A stretch of 24,882 nucleotides of DNA from CAYVBN01 sp964538565 (GCA_964538565.1 CAZIGW010000212.1:1-24882), one strand, 5' to 3'; positions 6,601 through 14,475 are shown, numbered from the stretch's first letter. The notes: generated by a model not told the origin, from the sequence alone. Made by a program: numbers and translations.

Positions 6601-7896
6601 TCAGTTCGACAAGATCACCTTGCCGCCGTGTGGCCCGACGCCCTTCGGCACCGGCACGTCGCTCGCGGTGTAGTCGGAGTTCAGCACCAGGTTGGGTCCC
6701 GAGTAGAGATTGAGCCGCTTCACGACGAGAACCGTATAGGCGGACTTGTCGGCGATCGGCTTGTCCGCGTCGATGATGATCTGGCCCTGCGGCATGTAGA
6801 GCGTGCCGAGCAGATTGCGGGCGTTGTCGCTCAAGATCTGGTGCTGGCGCGGGGCGCGCGGCGTCGCCGCCCGACCGGCCGCGCCGCGTCCGCTGTGCGG
6901 TTGCTTGGCCGGGGCGCTGGCGCCCGATGGATCGTCGAAGATCAGGATGCCGGCGAGCGGGCCGTCCTTCGGCGCCGAGAGACTGATGGTGGTGTCCGCG
7001 TCGAAGGTGAGGTTCGCATTCGCTCCCGTGAGATAGATCGCCACATCGCCGCCCGACAGGGACGCGCCGCGATCGACGAGCAGCGGCCCGTCCTTGATGA
7101 TGAAGATGCCCCGGGCGAGGGTGACCGCAGCATTGTCCGTGACCGTCAATCCGCCGCAATAGACGCCGGGCTGCAGCAGCTCGCTGGCGTGCGAGACGAC
7201 CCTGTCGACGTAGTTGCATGGCCCCACGGTCGGCGCGACCCGCGACACGAGGGGATCGGGCAACGCCGGGCAGTCGGTCAGCGGCGCCGGAGAATAGCTC
7301 GCGTTGCGTGTCTGCACCTTGCCTCCCGCGGAGCAGATGAGACCCGCGCGCAGCACCGCGTCGTCCTTTGACATGATGCCGGCGGGATTCCTCGAGTTCG
7401 ATTGCACCAGGCAGCCCGGCGCGGTCAGCAGCGCGGATTTCTGCAGGCTGATGGTGCCCTGGCCCGAGGGGTCGAGACCGAGCAGGCACAGCGGCATGGC
7501 GCCGCTCATCCGCGCGGTCGCACTGACGCGAAGCGCGATCTGCCTGTTCAGCACGACCGATCCCATGACGGCGGGATAGGTCTTGTCGACGATCACCTGG
7601 ACGGACTCTGCCTGCTTGTCCACGATCGCCCGGGTATGCGCACCCGGCAGGGCGTCGTTCACCACGCTCTCGGCCACCGCGACGATGCGGTCCGGATCGG
7701 ACTGGGCGAGCTCAAGTTCCTGGGCGGCGGCGAGCGCCGCCGAGTCGGCCACCGTCTGCATCTTCGCCTTGGTCGCAGACGCATGGCCGTATTCGACGGC
7801 CAGCGCCGCCATCCCGAGCACGACGGGAAGCGTCAGGGCGAACAGGATCGCCGCGTTCGCGGACGTATCCGACGCGAAGACTCTCAACCGCATCAT
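6601..7896 (-). CDS. TadG-like (Flp/Tad pilus assembly-related) membrane-anchored surface protein
   Basis: About 431 residues. The N-terminus carries the TadE/TadG signature: a short basic segment, then the membrane helix NAAILFALTLPVVLGMAALAVEYG (about 14-36), followed by K-x-K-M-Q-T-V-A-D-S-A-A-L-A-A-A. The large exported part ends in a repetitive, Gly/Asp-rich section (residues about 210-430; GVYCGGLTVTDNAAVTLARG, LTFDADTTISLSAP) that reads like a beta-helix. It lacks an obvious von Willebrand domain. The start is ATG 7896 or the adjacent ATG 7893, both behind GAGAGG; a third ATG at 7908 is less well placed. It follows the response regulator gene by about 20 bp, so the two are probably co-transcribed. 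No other tad/cpa gene is in the window, so its partner machinery lies elsewhere or it works alone. Confidence 0.75.
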   Translation of the reverse strand: MMRLRVFASDTSANAAILFALTLPVVLGMAALAVEYGHASATKAKMQTVADSAALAAAQELELAQSDPDRIVAVAESVVNDALPGAHTRAIVDKQAESVQVIVDKTYPAVMGSVVLNRQIALRVSATARMSGAMPLCLLGLDPSGQGTISLQKSALLTAPGCLVQSNSRNPAGIMSKDDAVLRAGLICSAGGKVQTRNASYSPAPLTDCPALPDPLVSRVAPTVGPCNYVDRVVSHASELLQPGVYCGGLTVTDNAAVTLARGIFIIKDGPLLVDRGASLSGGDVAIYLTGANANLTFDADTTISLSAPKDGPLAGILIFDDPSGASAPAKQPHSGRGAAGRAATPRAPRQHQILSDNARNLLGTLYMPQGQIIIDADKPIADKSAYTVLVVKRLNLYSGPNLVLNSDYTASDVPVPKGVGPHGGKVILSN

Positions 7897-7916
7897 CGCC
7901 TCTCGCATCCGCTCGA

Positions 7917-8477
7917 TCAGGACGCCAGCGCGAGATGGCCCATGGCGATGGAATCGCCGTCGACCGGCGCGCCATCCGGACCGGCAGCCATGCTCCGGCG
8001 AGTCGCGGAAGTGCGCGGGGTGACGTCCGCCGGCGGGGCACCCCTGCCCTCCAGGCGGCTGGCGCGCAGGACGTAACGCAGGTGATAGCTCAGCTGTCGC
8101 CAATTGACCGGCTTGGTCGCGAAGGAGGTCGCGCCCAGCCGATAGGCCCGATCGATCGAGCCGATATCCTCGTGGCTGGTCAGCATGACGACCGGAAGAT
8201 CCTTCAGCCGCTCGTCGGCCCGGATGCGTTCGAGCAGCGCGAAGCCATCGAACCCCGGCATCTCGATGTCCAGCAGAACGATATCGGGGGCTTCACGCCG
8301 CTCCAGCACGGCAAGCGCGGTCGCGCCGTCGCCGACGCAGTCGATGGTGGTGGCTGGCGTCGAGAGATGGACGCTCGCAAACTCGCACAGGATCGGATCG
8401 TCGTCGACGACCAGGATGCGTGTCGGCTCGTCCAGTACGAACGTCCACTCGGTGGATTGGCTTTCTGATGTGGACAT
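7917..8477 (-). CDS. Single-domain response regulator (CheY-like receiver)
   Basis: The protein has 186 residues. A full receiver domain occupies about 20-140: acidic pocket D25-D26-D27, phosphoacceptor Asp70 in LLDIEMPGFDGF, switch Thr100 and Lys122 in the TKP loop. The remaining ~45 residues are low-complexity (Arg/Ala/Pro) and hold no DNA-binding or enzyme domain, so it should act by protein contact or pass phosphate on. The ATG at 8477 has GAGGT 7 bp upstream; a longer frame to 8531 lacks a ribosome site. It is divergent from the hybrid kinase/EAL gene and just upstream of the TadG-like gene, so it is a natural phosphorelay partner of that kinase (inference). Confidence 0.88.
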   Translation of the reverse strand: MSTSESQSTEWTFVLDEPTRILVVDDDPILCEFASVHLSTPATTIDCVGDGATALAVLERREAPDIVLLDIEMPGFDGFALLERIRADERLKDLPVVMLTSHEDIGSIDRAYRLGATSFATKPVNWRQLSYHLRYVLRASRLEGRGAPPADVTPRTSATRRSMAAGPDGAPVDGDSIAMGHLALAS

Positions 8478-8513
8478 CACGATACCTCGATGCCCCAACG
8501 CTATCTGCAAATT

Positions 8514-8564
8514 CATTAAAGCCCGATGCATCCCGGCAAATAATGCCGGGCAGGTGCTTTAATG
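8514..8564. promoter_or_regulatory. Nested inverted repeat in the divergent promoter region
   Basis: Outer arms CATTAAAGC (8514-8522) and GCTTTAATG (8556-8564) match perfectly. Inside them CCCGGCA (8532-8538) and TGCCGGG (8544-8550) form a 7-bp stem with the loop AATAA. The element sits in the 124 bp between the divergent response regulator and kinase starts and could be an operator or a hairpin in both leaders. Confidence 0.6.
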
Positions 8565-8590
8565 CCTTGTTGACCGCCCAAGTGGTTGAC

Positions 8591-8600
8591 TGGTCGACCA
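8591..8600. promoter_or_regulatory. 10-bp perfect palindrome TGGTCGACCA before the kinase gene
   Basis: A perfect dyad directly before the TTG candidate start (8602) of the kinase gene. If translation begins at GTG 8626 it lies in the leader. Its role is unknown. Confidence 0.35.
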
Positions 8601-8601
8601 T

Positions 8602-11600
8602 TTGAGTTCCCCGAGGACCCCTCTGGTGCGTCACCCGTCGCTGGTCCAGAAGCTTGTCCGGCTGGTGGTCGGCGCGGTCGGAGCCGGAATGATCGTCTCG
8701 GCCGGGCTGGCCGTGTGGCAGGAGGCCGAGCGCTACGCCGACGCGCGCCGAAGCATCGCGCTCGCGACCGCGCAGACGTTCGCTGCGGCGACGGCGCGCC
8801 CGGTCGCGCAAGGCGACCAGCAGGCCGTGCTCGAAGCGATCCGGGCGATCGGCCGCACGCCCGATCTCCTGTTCGTCCAGGTGCGCACGCTCGACGGGCG
8901 CGTGCTCGCGGCACTCGGCGGCGTCTCGCGTCTCGTCAGCGATCTGACGATCGACGGCCACGACGCGCCTTCGATCTTCGACCTGCTGCGCAGCGGCACC
9001 ATGACGGTCTCGGCGCCGGTCATCGACGGCGGCCGCATCGTCGGCACGATCCATCTCGTGAGCAACACGTCCGACATCTGGACGCGCCTGCTTGCGACCC
9101 TGCAACGCACGTTGCTCGGCTCGCTCGCGGCGCTCGCGGCCGGGCTGCTCATCGCCTGGCGCTTCCAGCGCGCCATCACGGCTCCTCTGCGCCAACTGAC
9201 GCAGGCCATGCAGGAGGTGCGCGGCAATCACCGCTACGACGTGCGTGCCGCCGGCGCCACCTATCAGGAAGTCAACCTGCTGGTGGATGGCTTCAATGCG
9301 ATGCTCGACGACATCCGCCAGCGCGACGAGCGCCTCGCCGTCCACCGGCAGGAACTGGAGCGGGCCGTGGCCGAGCGCACGCGCGAGCTGGTCGAGGCGC
9401 GCGACGCGGCCGAGACGGCGAATCGCGCCAAGTCCGAATTTCTCGCCACCATGAGCCACGAGATCCGCACGCCGATGAACGGCATCATGGTGATGGCGGA
9501 TCTGCTCACCCGGGCGCCGATTCCGCAACGCCTGCACCGATACGCCGAGGTCATCGCCGCCTCGGGCCGCAACCTCCTGGCCGTCATCAACGACGTTCTC
9601 GACTTCTCCAAGATCGAGGCCGGCAAGCTCGAGCTGGAGAACGGCCGCGTCGATCTCGACGAGCTGATCGAGAGCGTCGTGAGCCTGTGTGCCGAGCGCG
9701 CGCGCGGGCAGAACATCGATCTCGCGGCGCTGATCGATCCCGACGCGCCGCGCAGCATCGCGGGCGATCCGGTGCGGCTCGGCCAGGTGGTCGCCAACCT
9801 GGTGAACAATGCGCTGAAGTTCACCAAGGCGGGACACGTCAAGGTGACGGTCCGGCGCTGCGCCGCCGACGAGGCGCGCCTCGAGATCGCGGTCGAAGAC
9901 ACCGGCATCGGCATTCCGCCCGAGAAGACGGCGACGATCTTCGACGCGTTCTCGCAGGCCGACCAGTCGACGACGCGCAACTTCGGCGGTACCGGCCTCG
10001 GGCTGGCGATCTGCCGGCGCATCGTCGAGGCGATGGGCGGCGAGATCGCGGTGTCGAGCGCGCCGGGTGTCGGCTCGCGCTTCCGCGTCCGCATCCCGGC
10101 CGCCGAGCCGGTGACCACGCCGTGGCCGCGACTGGCGCCACGAGCGTCGGGTCCGTCGCGCTGCATTGTCGATGTCGACGGCGCGGCGACCCGGGAGTGC
10201 CTGTCGGCCTATCTCGCGGCTTCCGGCTACGCGGTCTCGACAAGCGACGCGGGTGCGGGCACACCGGATTCCGCGGCGATGATCTGGACGGACGCCGGGC
10301 GGCTCGGCGCGCTGCCGGCGGGCCGGACCGGGCAGGAAGCGCTGGTGGTGGCGCTCGCGCCGTTCGGCGACGCGATGCTGGAGGACGCCTCCGGCAGGCG
10401 CCGCGCCGACGCCGTGATCAGCCGGCCGCTGTTGCGGCGGGAAATCGAGGATCTGCTGCATCGAGTTGCGAGCAACGCCGTCCTGCCGCCGAAGCCGGTC
10501 GAGCTCACGCGGCCGGATGCGCTGCCGAGTTTTCCTCGCCTGCGGGCGCTCGTCGCCGACGACAATGCGGTCAACCGCGAGGTCGCCCGCGAGGCGCTCG
10601 AGCGGCTCGGGGCGAGGGTCGAGACGGTCACGAACGGCGCGGAGGCGGTCGCGGCCGCGGCGAAAGCCGGCTGTGACATCATCCTGATGGACGGCAGCAT
10701 GCCGGGCATGGACGGGTTCGCGGCAACGCGCGCCATCCGCCAGGCGGAAGCGGGCGGGCGCCGCATCCCGATCGTCGCCACGACCGCGCATGTCGTCGGT
10801 ACGGCGGCCGGGGAATGGCGCCGCGCCGGCATGGACGCGGTGCTGCACAAGCCGTTCACCCTGGCGCAGCTCGCTCAATGCCTCGCCGAACTCGTTCCCT
10901 CCTTCGTGGCGCGCGGCGAGGACGATCGCGATGCCGGCGAGGACATCCTCGACGCTGCGACGCTCCACCGGCTGGAAGAGCTGCGCGCCTCGAAGAAAGG
11001 CGACTTCGTCGCCCGCATTTTCAATCTCTATGCCGAACACGCCCCCAAGGCCTGCGCGGACCTTGCCTATCACGTGAGGTCCGGCACGGCCGACAGTTGC
11101 GCCCGCGCCGCGCATGCCCTGAAGTCGATGAGTCTCAACATCGGCGCGACGGCCGTCGCCAGGGGTGCGGCCGAGATCGAGGCCGCCGCCAGGCAGAGCG
11201 GAACGCGCCCGCGGCCGCAAGAGGTCGCGGCGCTGTCAAATGTGCTGGAACGGACGCTCGGAGCCCTGGCCGCACGGCTCGGGGCCGACCATCCCGCATC
11301 AGCCGCGGCGCCCGCGCCGGTCTCGACGCCGCAGCCCAAGCTTCCGGCTCCCAACCCGGTCGCCGCCGCGGATGCGCTCGAACGGGACCTGCACCGCTCG
11401 ATCGAGCGCAACGAGCTGTTCGCCGAATATCAGCCCTTCGTCGACCGCAGCGGCCATGTCTGCGGCGTCGAGGCGCTGGCGCGATGGATGCGAAACGGCA
11501 CCGATCTCGTCTCGCCCGGGCTGTTCGTCCCGGTGGCGGAGCGGACCGGCTTCATCAACGTGCTGGGGCGCTGGATCCTGCAGCGCGCGTGTGCCGACGC

Positions 11601-12135
11601 CGCCGAGTGGCCCGACCTGACGGTGGCGGTCAATGTCTCGCCGCTCCGGTTCCGCAACGCCGGTCTCGCCGACGACGTCGAGCGGATCGTCACGCAGTCG
11701 GGCATCGACCCGCGCCGCGTGGAGATCGAGATCACCGAGAACGCCCTGTTCGATTCCAAGCAGGCCGTGCTCGCGGTGATGCGGCGGCTGAACGCGCACG
11801 GCATGACCTTCGCACTCGACGATTTCGGCACCGGGTATTCGAGCCTCGCCCGGCTGCAGGACTTTCCATTCCACAAGATCAAGATCGACCGGCGGTTCGT
11901 CTCCAACGTCGGCTACGCGTTCGAGGCGACGATCGTGCACGCCATCGTCGGCATCGGCCGCGGACTGGGGCTCAAGCTCGTCGCCGAAGGCGTCGAGACG
12001 CCGGAGCAGCAACGTTTCCTGGTCTCCGCCGGCGTCCATCTGATGCAGGGCTTCCTGTTCGCCCGGCCGATGCGCCCGCACGCCGTCGCGGAAACCCTGG
12101 CACGGCGGCGCGATCGCCAGCCCGTCCGCGCATAG
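8602..12135 (+). CDS. Hybrid sensor histidine kinase with receivers, Hpt and C-terminal EAL (c-di-GMP phosphodiesterase) domain
   Basis: The protein has 1177 residues if begun at TTG 8602. GTG 8626, with GAGGA 8 bp upstream, is an equally good or better start. Domains in order: TM 18-39; a periplasmic CHASE8-like sensor about 40-160; TM 167-186; HAMP about 187-245; a coiled coil; HisKA with His286 in ATMSHEIRTP; HATPase (NLVNNALKF, DTGIGIP, GGTGLGLAI); a degenerate receiver about 515-630 (Asp564 may align with the phosphoacceptor, but the switch Lys is Arg608); a full receiver about 645-765 with Asp697 in LMDGSMPGMDGF; Hpt about 795-895 with His838 in HALKS; and EAL about 925-1170. The EAL domain keeps E957-A-L, NVSP, EITEN, D1073-D1074-F-G-T-G-Y-S-S, KID, AEGVET and QGF, so c-di-GMP hydrolysis is likely. 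It should work at the inner membrane as a self-contained relay. Confidence 0.92.
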   Translation: MSSPRTPLVRHPSLVQKLVRLVVGAVGAGMIVSAGLAVWQEAERYADARRSIALATAQTFAAATARPVAQGDQQAVLEAIRAIGRTPDLLFVQVRTLDGRVLAALGGVSRLVSDLTIDGHDAPSIFDLLRSGTMTVSAPVIDGGRIVGTIHLVSNTSDIWTRLLATLQRTLLGSLAALAAGLLIAWRFQRAITAPLRQLTQAMQEVRGNHRYDVRAAGATYQEVNLLVDGFNAMLDDIRQRDERLAVHRQELERAVAERTRELVEARDAAETANRAKSEFLATMSHEIRTPMNGIMVMADLLTRAPIPQRLHRYAEVIAASGRNLLAVINDVLDFSKIEAGKLELENGRVDLDELIESVVSLCAERARGQNIDLAALIDPDAPRSIAGDPVRLGQVVANLVNNALKFTKAGHVKVTVRRCAADEARLEIAVEDTGIGIPPEKTATIFDAFSQADQSTTRNFGGTGLGLAICRRIVEAMGGEIAVSSAPGVGSRFRVRIPAAEPVTTPWPRLAPRASGPSRCIVDVDGAATRECLSAYLAASGYAVSTSDAGAGTPDSAAMIWTDAGRLGALPAGRTGQEALVVALAPFGDAMLEDASGRRRADAVISRPLLRREIEDLLHRVASNAVLPPKPVELTRPDALPSFPRLRALVADDNAVNREVAREALERLGARVETVTNGAEAVAAAAKAGCDIILMDGSMPGMDGFAATRAIRQAEAGGRRIPIVATTAHVVGTAAGEWRRAGMDAVLHKPFTLAQLAQCLAELVPSFVARGEDDRDAGEDILDAATLHRLEELRASKKGDFVARIFNLYAEHAPKACADLAYHVRSGTADSCARAAHALKSMSLNIGATAVARGAAEIEAAARQSGTRPRPQEVAALSNVLERTLGALAARLGADHPASAAAPAPVSTPQPKLPAPNPVAAADALERDLHRSIERNELFAEYQPFVDRSGHVCGVEALARWMRNGTDLVSPGLFVPVAERTGFINVLGRWILQRACADAAEWPDLTVAVNVSPLRFRNAGLADDVERIVTQSGIDPRRVEIEITENALFDSKQAVLAVMRRLNAHGMTFALDDFGTGYSSLARLQDFPFHKIKIDRRFVSNVGYAFEATIVHAIVGIGRGLGLKLVAEGVETPEQQRFLVSAGVHLMQGFLFARPMRPHAVAETLARRRDRQPVRA

Positions 12136-12182
12136 AGCGCGATCGGCAAAGGTCGAAACCGGTTTTGCGCAAGATCGCGCTC
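12135..12182. repeat. Palindromic intergenic repeat at the end of the kinase gene
   Basis: Perfect 10-bp arms GAGCGCGATC (12135-12144) and GATCGCGCTC (12173-12182) enclose a GC-rich core with AAACCGGTTT. The left arm begins on the last base of the kinase stop codon. The core resembles the AAAGTGG...CCGGTTTTCGG core of the repeats at 14036-14135, so it is likely a variant of the same repeat family. It may serve as a transcription end. Confidence 0.7.
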
Positions 12183-12526
12183 CCGTTCCGCATGATCCGG
12201 CCGTGCGGACTCGACGACCTGACCGAGAGGGTCGTTTCGGAAATGGACCGTCCGGCCGATCTCGCCGGCCGTGGGGCACCGCCTGCAGGCGCTGCTGCCG
12301 AACGCGCGCCTGCATGTGATCGCCGGCGGCGACCACGACCTGGCGCAGACGCATGCGGCGGTGATCGCCCCGCTGATGGCGGCGCATCTTCGCTGAGAGG
12401 CGCAGCGGCCGCGATCTGCCGGATCAAAGGCGCGGCCGGGTCGATCCCCCCGAACCCTTCCCCGGCTGCGGCGTTTGCGCTATGTGCCCGCCCGGGCAAG
12501 GATTTCATTCCGTCGAGGTTTTCCGC
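12136..12526. other. Intergenic region holding a repeat and a gene relic
   Basis: 391 bp between the kinase and the phosphohexomutase. It contains the palindrome (12135-12182) and the hydrolase relic (12223-12396). In the last 130 bp I see only the GAGG ribosome site of the next gene. Confidence 0.5.
12223..12396 (+). pseudogene. C-terminal relic of an alpha/beta hydrolase gene
   Basis: The frame ending at TGA 12394-12396 reads PISPAVGHRLQALLP followed by NARLHVIAGGDHDLAQTHA and APLMAAHLR. This is the classic end of an alpha/beta hydrolase: a D-R-P-I-S-P acid-loop-like segment, then the G-G-D-H-D motif with the catalytic His. There is no start codon, no N-terminal core and no nucleophile elbow. 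A stop closes the frame at 12220-12222. In another frame the preceding bases read VVSEMDRP, which would join smoothly if about 4 bp near 12250 were removed, hinting at an old frameshift. The palindromic repeat at 12135-12182 lies just upstream and may mark where the rest was lost. Confidence 0.5.
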
Positions 12527-14026
12527 ATGTTTCCCAAGCCAAAGCCAGCGCTCGTTCCCAATACCTACGCCTACGAATCCGGGCCGATGGTGCGGCCGAC
12601 CGGATTTCGCGAATACGACGCGCGCTGGCTGTTCGGGCAGGAAATCAACCTCATGGGCGTGCAGGCGCTGGGGCTCGGCCTCGGCACCATGATTCGCGAG
12701 ATTGGCGTGCGGCCCGAGATCGTCACCGCGCACGATTTCCGCAGCTATTCGGCGTCGATCAAGATGGCGCTCATCTCCGGCCTGATGGCGGCCGGCTGCA
12801 AGGTGAAGGACATCGGGCTCGCCGTCACCCCGATGGCCTATTTCGCCCAGTTCGACCTCGACGTGCCGTGCGTCGCCATGGTGACGGCCTCGCACAACGA
12901 CAACGGCTGGACCGGCGTGAAGATGGGCGCCGCCCGTCCGCTCACCTTCGGGCCCGACGAGATGACGCGCCTCAAGGACATCGTGCTCGCCGCGCGCTTC
13001 TCCTTCGCGCCGGGCGGATCCTACGAATTCGTCGAGAACTTCCCCGAACGCTACATCGCCGACCTGACGAAGCGGCCGAAGCTCAAGCGGCGGCTCAAGG
13101 TGGTGGCCGCCTGCGGCAACGGCACGGCGGGCGCCTTCGCGCCGCGCGTGCTCGAGGCGATCGGCTGCGAGGTCGTGTCGCTCGACTGCGAACTCGACTA
13201 CACGTTCCCGAAATACAATCCCAATCCCGAAGACATGAAGATGCTGCACGCGCTCGCCGACGAGGTGCGGCGCACGAAGGCCGACGTCGGCTTCGGCTTC
13301 GACGGCGACGGCGACCGCTGCGGCGTCGTCGACGACAGCGGCGAGGAGATCTTCGCCGACAAGGTCGGGGTGATGCTGGCGCGCGATATCTCGGCGCACA
13401 CGAAGGACGCGCTGTTCGTCGTCGACGTGAAGTCGACCGGCCTGTTCATGACCGACCCGGTGCTGCAACAGAACGGCGCCCGCGCCGACTACTGGAAGAC
13501 CGGTCATTCCTACATGAAGCGGCGCGTCAACGAGATCGGCGCTGCGGTCGGCTTCGAGAAGTCCGGCCACTTCTTCTTCAACGCGCCGTTCGGGCGCGGC
13601 TACGACGACGGGCTGATCTCGGCGATCGCGATCTGCGACATGCTCGAGCGCAATCCAGGAAAGAAGATGTCGGATCTCAAGAACGCGCTGCCCAAGACCT
13701 GGTCGTCGCCCACGATGGCCCCGCACTGCGCCGACGAGGTCAAGTACGGCATCGTCGACAAGGTGGTGAAGCACTTCGAGGCGGCGCAAAAGAACGGCGA
13801 GCCCGTGGCGGGGCAGAAGATCCGCGGCCTCGTCACGGTCAACGGGGTGCGCGTCACGGTCGAGGACGGCACCTGGGGTCTGGTGCGCGCCTCCTCGAAC
13901 AAGCCGGAGCTCGTGGTCGTGGTCGAGAGCCCGGTTTCCGAGGCGCGCATGCGCGAGATGTTCAAGGCGGTGGACGGCGTGCTGCGCACGCACCCGGAAG
14001 TGGGCGAGTACAACCAGACGATCTGA
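12527..14026 (+). CDS. Phosphomannomutase/phosphoglucomutase (alpha-D-phosphohexomutase)
   Basis: The protein has 499 residues, cytoplasmic. It interconverts hexose 6-phosphate and hexose 1-phosphate to supply GDP-mannose or UDP-glucose for surface polysaccharide. Four family signatures are visible in order: the phosphoserine loop T-A-S122-H-N, the Mg-binding loop FGFDGDGDR, the sugar-binding loop GFEKSGHFFF, and the C-terminal phosphate-binding loop VRASSNKPEL. The open frame begins at 12482, but ATG 12527 has GAGG nine bases upstream and starts the conserved part shortly after, so I prefer it. It stands alone on the plus strand and converges on the small 107-residue gene across a repeat pair. 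Whether mannose or glucose is the main substrate is not visible. Confidence 0.9.
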   Translation: MFPKPKPALVPNTYAYESGPMVRPTGFREYDARWLFGQEINLMGVQALGLGLGTMIREIGVRPEIVTAHDFRSYSASIKMALISGLMAAGCKVKDIGLAVTPMAYFAQFDLDVPCVAMVTASHNDNGWTGVKMGAARPLTFGPDEMTRLKDIVLAARFSFAPGGSYEFVENFPERYIADLTKRPKLKRRLKVVAACGNGTAGAFAPRVLEAIGCEVVSLDCELDYTFPKYNPNPEDMKMLHALADEVRRTKADVGFGFDGDGDRCGVVDDSGEEIFADKVGVMLARDISAHTKDALFVVDVKSTGLFMTDPVLQQNGARADYWKTGHSYMKRRVNEIGAAVGFEKSGHFFFNAPFGRGYDDGLISAIAICDMLERNPGKKMSDLKNALPKTWSSPTMAPHCADEVKYGIVDKVVKHFEAAQKNGEPVAGQKIRGLVTVNGVRVTVEDGTWGLVRASSNKPELVVVVESPVSEARMREMFKAVDGVLRTHPEVGEYNQTI

Positions 14027-14035
14027 CTTGCGCGA

Positions 14036-14135
14036 GCATGATCCCGAAAAGTGGTTGCCGGTTTTCGGACAGGATCATGCGGTGCCAAAGGCATGATCCC
14101 GAAAAGTGGTTGCCGGTCTTCGGACAGGATCATGC
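14036..14135. repeat. Tandem pair of 45-bp palindromic repeats between convergent genes
   Basis: Copies at 14036-14080 and 14091-14135 differ by one base (T/C) and are separated by 10 bp. Each is a near-palindrome: GCATGATCC...GGATCATGC outer arms and CCGAAAA...TTTTCGG inner arms. They fill the gap between the ends of the phosphohexomutase gene and the minus-strand 107-residue gene and probably act as a two-way terminator. The type is widespread between genes in Hyphomicrobiales. Confidence 0.85.
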
Positions 14136-14151
14136 CCGATGCGCCGTTCGT

Positions 14152-14475
14152 TCAGGTCTCGACCTCGCGATAGACGTCGATTTCGGTGGCGCCCGGCATG
14201 AACGCCCGCCAGGCCTGCAGCCAGCCCTGCAGGCGCGGATCGCTCGCGATCTGCTGGCGGTTCATCTCCATGGACTGCGGCGTCTCGTATTCGATCACCT
14301 GGATGTACTTGGCCGGATCGTCGACGTTCTGCAGCAGGTGAACGCGCGTGCTGCCGAACAGCTGCCAGAACGGTGCGGATGCCTGCACGAGTGAGAGAAG
14401 CTGCGCGGGATCGGACGCCGGAAGCGTGAACTTGACGTGCAACGTGCGTCGGACCTTGGGATCTTCATTCGCCAT
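14152..14475 (-). CDS. Small dimeric alpha/beta-barrel-type protein (NIPSNAP/antibiotic-biosynthesis-monooxygenase-like)
   Basis: The protein has 107 residues with no signal peptide. The pattern of a beta-strand (RTLHVKFTLP), an amphipathic helix, then VRVHLLQ-type strands (STRVHLLQNVDDPAKYIQVIEYE), a charged helix and a final strand (ATEIDVYREV) fits the ferredoxin-like dimeric alpha/beta barrel used by NIPSNAP and ABM proteins. No conserved catalytic residue can be named, so function is unknown. The ATG at 14475 has AAGGA 5 bp upstream. It is divergent from the MFS transporter gene across 267 bp and could share its regulation. Confidence 0.7.
   Translation of the reverse strand: MANEDPKVRRTLHVKFTLPASDPAQLLSLVQASAPFWQLFGSTRVHLLQNVDDPAKYIQVIEYETPQSMEMNRQQIASDPRLQGWLQAWRAFMPGATEIDVYREVET

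Noticed and set aside
6601..7896. A full Tad/Flp pilus locus around the TadG-like gene
   Set aside because: No tadA ATPase, prepilin, CpaB/CpaC secretin or TadE gene is in the window; only one TadG-like gene is supported.
6031..8516. Shared 10-mer GCAAATTCAT at 6031-6040 and 8507-8516
   Set aside because: A single short AT-rich match in two intergenic regions with no dyad in common; may be chance, so not called a regulatory site.
8293..11220. Long minus-strand frame (975 codons) opposite the hybrid kinase
   Set aside because: No recognisable domain, composition dominated by Arg/Asp/Ala, and the plus strand encodes unmistakable kinase motifs.
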